Part shown: positions 46,677 through 53,088 of the stretch, in pieces
Layout: each line of letters begins with the position of its first letter
Numbering within the stretch: the stretch's first letter is position 1
Source: Desulfovibrio sp. 86
GTDB taxonomy: Bacteria; Desulfobacterota; Desulfovibrionia; Desulfovibrionales; Desulfovibrionaceae
DNA: 64,000 nucleotides
Direction: 5' to 3'
Assembly: GCF_902702915.1 (NCBI RefSeq)
Contig: NZ_LR738849.1
Location: 806,001 to 870,000 of the forward strand
Notes under the pieces: generated by a model
Database searches by the model: none
What the model saw: only the letters and a program-made list of their open reading frames with translations
Told to the model about the DNA's origin: nothing
Made by a program: the position numbers and the translations under genes

Positions 46677-47459
46677 TCAGGCGGCCTTCATGCGTTTTTG
46701 CACGAGAGTGACGACAGCGCTGGCCCCAAGAGCCGCCGCAGTGGCCAGCACATAACACAGCCATAGGGGCGTGCGCTCCACAAAGGCCATAACTATGGCC
46801 GCAAAGGCTATGCAGCCAAACCATCCGGCCATGAGCCCCCTGTAAATGCGCACCACAGCCCCTGCCCCTTGCGTGGCGTGTATAAAGGGCACCATGGCGC
46901 AGATCATGACAGGAAAAAACATCAGCACGCCGCTCCAGCCCGCCCCAAGCCAGTGGGCGACCTCGGTGACAACATAGACCAGCAGCGAGCCAAAGCCCAT
47001 TTGGGCGGCAATAAGCCACCAGTGCGTGTGCTGCGGCTGTGTGGCCTCCGGGGAATCCTGCCGGGGCAGGCAGACCAGCACCAGCAGGGGCGACAGCAGA
47101 GAAAGCGCGAAGGCTGCCAGCGGCCAGTAGGGAAAAAACTGCACAATCCAGCCGCCCAGAAAATATATGCCCAGCGAAAGCGCGATGGCCAGATACCAGG
47201 GGATGCCCAGCACAGCCAGCCAGGGATAGGCCACAGCGGCCAGTCCGTTGGCGTCGATGCCGAGCAGGGTGTTGTATGAGGCGTGCGCCGAAAAGGCCGT
47301 CCCCTGCTCAAGAGTCAGAAAAAAGGACAAGGGGCCGGAGACCACGGGCAAACCGGCCGCCACGCCTCCGACAAAAGCTCCCCACCGGCGGGTGATGAGC
47401 ATGCAGATCAACACCAGCAGGGGCGTCACGATCAATTTGAATGCAAGAATCCCGTTCAC
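46677..47459 (-). CDS. Polytopic membrane protein of unknown function
   Basis: About 260 residues with roughly eight hydrophobic segments, such as LVLICMLITRRWGAFVGGVA, YLAIALSLGIYFLGGWIV and WLCYVLATAAALGASAVVTL. I do not recognise the family. The start is a GTG at 47459 with GGAG seven bases upstream. The longer GTG at 47489 lacks a ribosome-binding site. It lies downstream of cfa on the same strand but beyond cfa's terminator, so it is probably an independent unit. Confidence 0.6.
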   Translation of the reverse strand: MNGILAFKLIVTPLLVLICMLITRRWGAFVGGVAAGLPVVSGPLSFFLTLEQGTAFSAHASYNTLLGIDANGLAAVAYPWLAVLGIPWYLAIALSLGIYFLGGWIVQFFPYWPLAAFALSLLSPLLVLVCLPRQDSPEATQPQHTHWWLIAAQMGFGSLLVYVVTEVAHWLGAGWSGVLMFFPVMICAMVPFIHATQGAGAVVRIYRGLMAGWFGCIAFAAIVMAFVERTPLWLCYVLATAAALGASAVVTLVQKRMKAA

Positions 47460-47500
47460 AACACGCTCCGTCGCAGAAATAGCCCCCACCCAATAATAAA

Positions 47501-47538
47501 GGCGGCGTCATGGCGCAAGCAGATGCCATAACGCCGCC
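47501..47538 (-). terminator. Terminator after cfa
   Basis: GGCGGCGT-ATGGC and GCCAT-ACGCCGCC form a 13-pair interrupted stem. On the minus strand it is followed by TTTATTATT. Confidence 0.7.
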
Positions 47539-47579
47539 CCCAATGCAAGGCAAGAGGAATGACGGAGCGACTCATGAAT

Positions 47580-48686
47580 TCAGGGGCGGGCATACCCGCC
47601 CGCGACGCCTCCCGGACTCAGCACAAGCTGCCACAGTTGCAGGTCGCGCGCGCGAAAAGCTCCGGCGCAACTCAGCAGATAGTACAAAAACATGCGGCTT
47701 TGAAGTTCACTGCACTGAAATCTGCCTTCCTTTCGTCCCCTGATGAAGTTGTTGGCCCAGCATACGAGCGTTTTGTCATAATCCGCGCCAAAGTTGTGCC
47801 AGTCTTCCATCACAAAGCGGCCTTCGGCGCACTTTCCCAAAAGGGAAATGCTGGGCAGGATGCCGTTTTTAAAAATATACTTTTCAATCCAGGGGTCCAC
47901 GCTGTGGTGGGGTTCGTTGCTGCCGATGGTGTGCAGCAAAAAAAGACCGTCCCTGGCCAGCAGGCTGCGCGCCTTGTCCATAAAGACGGCATAATTTTTG
48001 TGCCCCACATGCTCGAACATCCCGACGGAAACAAGGCGGTCATACGTGCCTGTCAGGGAACGGTAATCCTGCAACAGCCAGCGCACGTCCAGGCCTTTGC
48101 TGTGGTCGCGCGCATATTGGGCCTGGGCACTGGAAACCGTCACGCCGGTAACGCTTACGCCATACTCGCGGGCCATATACCTTCCAAGCCCGCCCCAGCC
48201 GCAGCCGATATCGAGAACGCGCATGCCTGGCCGTAGCAGCAGCTTGCGGCAAATCATGTCCATCTTCTGCCGCTGCGCCGCCTCAAGCGTGTCCACACCC
48301 TGCCAGAAGGCGCAACTGTACTGCATTGACGTGTCGAGCATGGCTTCAAACACGTCATTGCCGAAATCATAGTGATGCACCGCCACCATGTGCGCGCGGT
48401 CGGGGCTTTGAAGATTACGGAACAGATAGGAGACAAGCTCAAGCAGGACAGGCAGGGTAAAACGGAAGCGCCTTTCAAGCCCCCCGCGCAAAACCTTGCA
48501 GAAGAACTGATCCAGGGCCTTGCAGTCCCACCAGCCTTCCATATAGGCCTCGCCCAGCCCAAGGTTGGCAAAGCGCAGAACGCGGCCATACAATTTGTCG
48601 TTGTGAACCTGAATATCCCAGGGACGGGGCCCGTCAATGGCAACATCAACCGAAGCCAGCATTTTTTTAATGTCTGATTCACACAT
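47580..48686 (-). CDS. cfa: Cyclopropane-fatty-acyl-phospholipid synthase
   Basis: This 368-residue SAM-dependent enzyme adds a methylene bridge to unsaturated acyl chains in the membrane. The N-terminal part (1-90) has DIQVHNDKLYGRVLRFANLG and LGEAYMEGWWDC. The catalytic part has HHYDFGNDVF, the SAM loop VLDIGCGWGGLGRY, VTGVTVSSAQ and VSVGMFEHVGHKNY with the catalytic Glu and His region. ATG 48686 has GGAG eight bases upstream. The gene is followed by a stem-loop. The leader back to 48700 shows no clear promoter. Confidence 0.92.
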   Translation of the reverse strand: MCESDIKKMLASVDVAIDGPRPWDIQVHNDKLYGRVLRFANLGLGEAYMEGWWDCKALDQFFCKVLRGGLERRFRFTLPVLLELVSYLFRNLQSPDRAHMVAVHHYDFGNDVFEAMLDTSMQYSCAFWQGVDTLEAAQRQKMDMICRKLLLRPGMRVLDIGCGWGGLGRYMAREYGVSVTGVTVSSAQAQYARDHSKGLDVRWLLQDYRSLTGTYDRLVSVGMFEHVGHKNYAVFMDKARSLLARDGLFLLHTIGSNEPHHSVDPWIEKYIFKNGILPSISLLGKCAEGRFVMEDWHNFGADYDKTLVCWANNFIRGRKEGRFQCSELQSRMFLYYLLSCAGAFRARDLQLWQLVLSPGGVAGGYARP

Positions 48687-49042
48687 AACTGACACTCCAT
48701 ATTTACTCTGATGGCAGCAGGCGTGATAAACCTGCGCATAAAGAAAATATTTCCGCGTGTTACGCTACTTGAATTCAGCGCATGATGTGGACACAGATAA
48801 AAACTACTGCCATTTTTTTTCAAAGACAATAGTACGCATGTTTCATTTATGTTAACTATATCGGCACTATCCCAAGCACGACACCCTTTCAAGAATTTAT
48901 AATAACCTCACGTAACATTTAGTAATCTCAGGCATGAGAACAAAAACTTTGCCATGATGTGAGGCCAGCGGACGCGGCTACTGACGTTTCGACTTCAAAC
49001 CAGAAAACACCTTGCAACAGGCCACACTACGGCAAGAGTTTT

Positions 49043-49191
49043 AGAGCAATTTCTCTTTGAAATTGCTCTGGCGGATGCGGGATCAGACGCCCGCCGCGGA
49101 GGCGTAAGCGCAGTATGTCCGCGCGATTAAGCGCAGGAGCGAGCGTCTTGGAAGCATTGAGAATAGATATTCTCAATGCGAAAATGCTCTA
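49043..49191. repeat. Dispersed repeat family C, full-length copy
   Basis: This is the best-preserved copy at 149 bp. It begins AGAGCAATTTCTCTTTGAAA-TTGCTCT, continues GGCGGATGCGGGATCAGACG-CCCGCC, and ends ATTGAGAATAGATATTCTCA-ATGCGAAAATGCTCTA. Both ends are AGAGCA/TGCTCT inverted repeats. The 48700-49042 stretch upstream shows only unremarkable AT-rich sequence. Confidence 0.8.
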
Positions 49192-49246
49192 GGGGGTGGG
49201 GGCGTGGGGGAGGGGACCCTTTTGCAAAAGGGTCCACCCCCACAAA
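49192..49246. repeat. Dispersed repeat family B, copy 3
   Basis: GTGGGGGAGGGGACCC and GGGTCCACCCCCAC arms flank TTTTGCAAAA. It starts at the end of the family C copy. Confidence 0.8.
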
Positions 49247-49346
49247 GTATTTCAAGAGTAAAAAAACACCGGCGCGGGGACGGGTGCGGCAAGGCCGCTT
49301 GCGTCCGCCGCGCCGGGAAACGACAGGCAGAGAAAGGCTGGAGCAG

Positions 49347-49853
49347 TTACAGTATTTTCGAGTGGGCCAGATGGCGCGTCAGCTTCAAAAGGTCAGCGCC
49401 GTAGAACCACCATACAAAGCCCACAACGCAAAGCAGAAAGCAGTATTCCCCCAGGCTGCCTGTGGAGCACAGCTTGAGCGAAAACTTGTTGCTGCGTGAA
49501 AAGGGCGTAAGGGGCACGCCCGACGGCGTCAGCATGTCCAGAACCACGTGACTGAGGCCGCCGAAGCCAAGCCCCAGCAATACGTCACGCCCCATGGGGC
49601 CCATTTGCGCCCCAGGCGCGGCAAAAGCCACTGCGCACAAGATCAGCCACCAGCCGAACCAGTGGGTGGTTCCCCTGTGTACGGCATTGAATATTTTTTG
49701 CCGTCCGCGTCTGGTGGGAGCAAGGCCAGCCATGCGCTGGTCCAGCACGTCGGGCATGACGGCCCCGACGCAGGCCGCCGCCACTCCGGCAGCGGGCAGG
49801 TGCAGGGCCAGGGCCGCAGCGACGGCCGTGGCCTGATGGGTTATCCACTTCAT
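49347..49853 (-). CDS. YdjM-type membrane-bound metal-dependent hydrolase (DUF457)
   Basis: This 168-residue protein has about four membrane segments. The conserved residues of the LexA-regulated YdjM family are visible in MKWITHQATA, GAVMPDVLDQR, HRGTTHWF and GGLSHVVLDMLTPSGVPLT. Together they supply His and Asp residues for a metal site. Its enzymatic activity is not established. ATG 49853 is preceded by a weak site. No SOS box is obvious before it. A family A repeat lies directly upstream, so its promoter is within or beyond that repeat. Confidence 0.82.
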   Translation of the reverse strand: MKWITHQATAVAAALALHLPAAGVAAACVGAVMPDVLDQRMAGLAPTRRGRQKIFNAVHRGTTHWFGWWLILCAVAFAAPGAQMGPMGRDVLLGLGFGGLSHVVLDMLTPSGVPLTPFSRSNKFSLKLCSTGSLGEYCFLLCVVGFVWWFYGADLLKLTRHLAHSKIL

Positions 49854-49876
49854 GAATAATCCTGGGAGAGAATGTT

Positions 49877-50032
49877 GGGAAACGCTGATTTATTCCGTTT
49901 GGCAGTGTTGCTTCACTTTTTTTGAAACAGTCGAGGACGGAAGAGTCCACTCCTGCTTCAAAAAAAGATCGCGCCTTGCCAAACGAAATAACTGCGCGTT
50001 TCCAGGATGCTCTTTAATCAGTACTCCCTTAA
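49877..50032 (-). repeat. Dispersed repeat family A, copy 6
   Basis: GGGAAACGCTGATTTATTCC at the left and TTAATCAGTACTCCCTTA at the right, inverted relative to copies 1, 2, 4 and 5. Its right edge is TA; the left edge is TT. Confidence 0.9.
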
Positions 50033-50066
50033 CCTCGGGAATATATCCTTAAAAAAACCCGCCTCG

Positions 50067-50214
50067 GACAGTTTCGTCACGAGATGAATTTTCTGGTATT
50101 TCAAGGAGAACGAGCCTTTTATGCAGGGAGTGTACTCTGATGGTACTCGACCGGAATAAAAGGCGACGTTCGACGCAGAAATACCAGAAAAGGCGCTCGT
50201 GACGGCACAGTCTT
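50067..50214 (+). repeat. Dispersed repeat family E, copy 3 (ends at the nrdJ stop)
   Basis: It begins GACAGTTTCGTCACGAGATG, contains GAGTGTACTCTGATGGTACT, and ends GGCGCTCGTGAC-GCACAGTCTTA. The terminal TTA is the complement of the nrdJ TAA stop. It lies 35 bp from family A copy 6. Confidence 0.88.
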
Positions 50215-52525
50215 AGCCGCAGCGGGAAAACCCGCAAGCCGGGCAAATCAGGCACCCTTCCTGAAAAACAAGTTTTTCGCCGCAGTCGGGGCAGCAGTTG
50301 GCGGCAAGGTCGCTGACAGTATCCACAACCTCATCCTTGAGGTAGCGCTGCTCCAGCACCCAGGCAATGGCGTCAGGGATGGAAAGCAGCAGGCCCTTGC
50401 CGCGAAAGACGGGGTGTTCGCCGCCGATGCCTTTAATCTGCGCCACAACGTCGCGCACGTGCACGCCGGAGCGCAGCGCCAGAGAAACGAGGCGGCCTAT
50501 GGCCTCGGCCTTGGCGGTAATGGAGCGGCCGGATTTGCCAATGGTGGCAAAGACCTCAAAGGGCCTGCCGTCCACCTCATTGACCGTAAGGTACATGGCC
50601 CCGAGGCCCGTCTGCACCTTGCGGGTAAAGCCCTGCACCTCGTCGGGGCGCTTGCGCACCAGAGACGTGGGCGCGGCGATGGGTGAAGCGGGGGCAGGCG
50701 CGCTGCCCTGCTGCCCGGCCGTGCCCGATTCGGGCGCGGAATCGCCGTCCATTTTCTTCTGTCCCTCGCCCGTGGCGAGCACCTGAATGCTCTTGCAGCC
50801 GTCGCGGTATACGGTGACGCCCTTGCAGCCTTCCTTATACGCCAGCCAGTATATTTCGCGGATGTCCTGCTCTGTGGCGCTGTTGGACAGGTTGACGGTT
50901 TTGGACACGGCATTGTCCGTGTGCCGCTGAAAGGCCGCCTGCATGCGCAGATGCCACACCGGCGCTATATCCATGGCAGTCACAAAGACCTTGCGCAGAG
51001 GGGCGGGCAGATAGTCCATGCCCTGAATGGAGCCCCTGGCCACCACGGCGTCCATCAGCTCATGGCTGAACAGCCCGCCGTTCTCAAGCGCTTCCGCAAA
51101 ATGCGGATTCACTTCCACGAGGCGCTCGCCATCCAGAATATTGCGTGTAAAACACAGGGCGAAAAGCGGCTCCACGCCGGACGAGCAGCCAGCGATGATG
51201 GAAAGCGTGCCCGTGGGCGCGATGGTGGTTACCGTGGCGTTACGGTACGGCCCAAGCTTGCGGCGGCCGTACACCGAGGTCTCGTAGGCCGGGAACGGCC
51301 CGCGTTCCTGGGCCAGCAGGGCCGATGCCTTGTGCCCTTCCTCCTGCACAAAGGCCATGACCCGCTCGCCAAGGTCAATGCCCTCTTGCGAGTCATAGGC
51401 CACGCCAAGCTGAAAGAGCAGGTCGGCAAAGCCCATAACGCCCAGGCCGATCTTGCGGTTTTTGCGCACGGTTTCGCTGATGCGGTCAAGGGGAAAGCGC
51501 GAGGCGTCAATGACATTGTCGAGAAAGCGCACGCCCAGATGCACGGCATGGCGCAGTTCGTCCCAGTCTATGCCCTTCGCGGCCGGATCCGCATCGTTTT
51601 CGTGCCCGGGGACATAAAAGCAGGAAAGATTGATGGAACCGAGGTTGCAGGCTTCAAAGGGCAGCAGGGGCTGCTCGCCGCAAGGGTTGGTCGATTCAAT
51701 GTCGCCCTGATCCGGCGTGGGATTGTCGCGGTTGATGCGATCAAGAAAGACAATGCCGGGATCGCCCGACAGCCATGCCTTGCGCACCAGCAGGTCAAAA
51801 ACCTCGCGCGCGGGCAGGCGCCTCATGACTTCGCCGTTGTTGGGGGCCACGAGGTCATACTGCTCGTCCCGCTCCACGGCCTGCATGAAGGCTTCAGTCA
51901 ATCCAACGGAAAGATTGAAGTTATTGAATTCGCCTTCTTTTTCCTTGGCGCCTATAAATTCGAGAATATCCGGGTGATCCACCCGCAGGATGCCCATGTT
52001 GGCTCCGCGTCGAGTGCCCCCCTGCTTTATCTGCTCCGTGGCGGTATTGAAAATGCGCAAAAAAGACACTGGCCCGGAGGCCACACCGCCGGTGGAACCT
52101 ACCCGGCTGTCCTTGGGGCGCAGGCGCGAAAAGGAAAAGCCAGTGCCGCCGCCGGACTTGTGGATCATGGCCGCGTATTTGACGGCGTCAAAAATCTCTT
52201 CAATGGAGTCGCCCACCGGCAGCACAAAACAGGCGGAAAGCTGCCCCAGGTCCGTACCCGCGTTCATGAGGGTCGGCGAGTTGGGCAGAAACTTCCAACT
52301 GGTCATGAGGTCATAAAAATCGCGGGCCAATTGCCCGCTCTTCTGGCTGGAGCCCTCGTACTTTTCTTCTTCAACGGCAATGGCGGCTGCCACGCGCCAA
52401 AAAAGATCGCGTGGTGTTTCGATAGTCTGTCCGTCCAGGTTTTTGCGCAGATAACGCTTTTGCAAAACGACTTCGGTATTGGGCTTCAACTGTGGCTCAG
52501 GGAGATCTTTGGGCTGTGCGAGCAT
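50213..52525 (-). CDS. nrdJ: Vitamin B12-dependent (class II) ribonucleotide reductase
   Basis: About 770 residues. It makes deoxyribonucleotides using adenosylcobalamin, independent of oxygen. The N-terminal part has FLPNSPTLMNAGTDLGQLSA followed by the substrate-site Cys in ACFVLPVGDS. The core has STGGVASGPVSFLRIFNTAT and the radical Cys in STNPCGEQPLLPFEACNLGS. The C-terminal zinc-ribbon-like tail is CCPDCGEKLVFQEGCLICPA-CGFSRCG, used for re-reduction. ATG 52525 (MLAQPKD) was chosen; an upstream in-frame ATG near 52581 is an alternative. The stop codon comes from a family E repeat. Confidence 0.93.
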   Translation of the reverse strand: MLAQPKDLPEPQLKPNTEVVLQKRYLRKNLDGQTIETPRDLFWRVAAAIAVEEEKYEGSSQKSGQLARDFYDLMTSWKFLPNSPTLMNAGTDLGQLSACFVLPVGDSIEEIFDAVKYAAMIHKSGGGTGFSFSRLRPKDSRVGSTGGVASGPVSFLRIFNTATEQIKQGGTRRGANMGILRVDHPDILEFIGAKEKEGEFNNFNLSVGLTEAFMQAVERDEQYDLVAPNNGEVMRRLPAREVFDLLVRKAWLSGDPGIVFLDRINRDNPTPDQGDIESTNPCGEQPLLPFEACNLGSINLSCFYVPGHENDADPAAKGIDWDELRHAVHLGVRFLDNVIDASRFPLDRISETVRKNRKIGLGVMGFADLLFQLGVAYDSQEGIDLGERVMAFVQEEGHKASALLAQERGPFPAYETSVYGRRKLGPYRNATVTTIAPTGTLSIIAGCSSGVEPLFALCFTRNILDGERLVEVNPHFAEALENGGLFSHELMDAVVARGSIQGMDYLPAPLRKVFVTAMDIAPVWHLRMQAAFQRHTDNAVSKTVNLSNSATEQDIREIYWLAYKEGCKGVTVYRDGCKSIQVLATGEGQKKMDGDSAPESGTAGQQGSAPAPASPIAAPTSLVRKRPDEVQGFTRKVQTGLGAMYLTVNEVDGRPFEVFATIGKSGRSITAKAEAIGRLVSLALRSGVHVRDVVAQIKGIGGEHPVFRGKGLLLSIPDAIAWVLEQRYLKDEVVDTVSDLAANCCPDCGEKLVFQEGCLICPACGFSRCG

Positions 52526-52686
52526 GGGAATGCTAACCTTGTCTTGAAGTTGTGCAGGGCAAAAACGGTCCTGCGGGACCATGGGCGAGTATACACGCTT
52601 GAAGGGTAAATAAAAGCCCCATACCAAAACGGCCGAAATTAACAGCTTGAATTAAATGACTTTGCATATCGATAGATATTTTTATT

Positions 52687-52880
52687 AGAGCAATTTTTCT
52701 TTGAAATTACTCTGGCGGATGCGGGAGCAGACGCCCGCCGTGGAGGCATACGCGCAGTGTATCTGCGCGGTTAACCGCCGGAGCGGGCGTTTTGAAAGCA
52801 TTGCTTCAGGCTTTGTGGCGCAGGAAACTACGCTTGCTCCAGCCGCGAGAATAGATATTCTCAATGCGAAAATGCTCTAG
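52687..52880. repeat. Dispersed repeat family C, long variant
   Basis: AGAGCAATTTTTCTTTGAAA-TTACTCTGGCGGATGCGGGA leads the element, GAGAATAGATATTCTC-AATGCGAAAATGCTCTAG ends it, and about 40 extra bases including CAGGCTTTGTGGCGCAGG lie near the right end. It joins directly to family D copy 3. Confidence 0.8.
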
Positions 52881-53004
52881 AGCATTTAACACTTGAAATG
52901 CTCGCGTACGGCAGACAAAAGCCCGCCTACTCGCATTTCGTGGCAAGGATTTTCAGAAAAATCCTTGCAGAGCATTTAACTCATTTCATTCGTAAACTGC
53001 TCTA
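52880..53004 (-). repeat. Dispersed repeat family D, copy 3
   Basis: In reverse orientation: AGAGCATTTAACACTTGAAA-TGCTCGC at the left, AAGGATTTTCAGAAAAATCC as the hairpin, and TCATTTCATTCGTAAACTGC at the right. Its outer AGAGCA/TGCTCT ends match family C ends, suggesting a shared mobiliser. Confidence 0.82.
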
Positions 53005-53024
53005 AGAGCCATTCTCCACGCAAA

Positions 53025-53066
53025 AACCCCCACAAAACGCGCGGGGAGGCGCGCCCTGTGGGGGTT
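53025..53066 (-). terminator. Terminator after the Rsm22-like gene
   Basis: AACCCCCACA and TGTGGGGGTT form a ten-base stem, with further pairing GCGCG/CGCGC inside. On the minus strand it is followed by TTTTTG. It is 23 bases past the stop. Confidence 0.85.
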
Positions 53067-53088
53067 GGTACTGCGTGAAAAAATAGAT

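Noticed and set aside
50921..52609. 562-codon plus-strand frame opposite nrdJ
   Set aside because: It is a shadow of nrdJ, which has all catalytic motifs.
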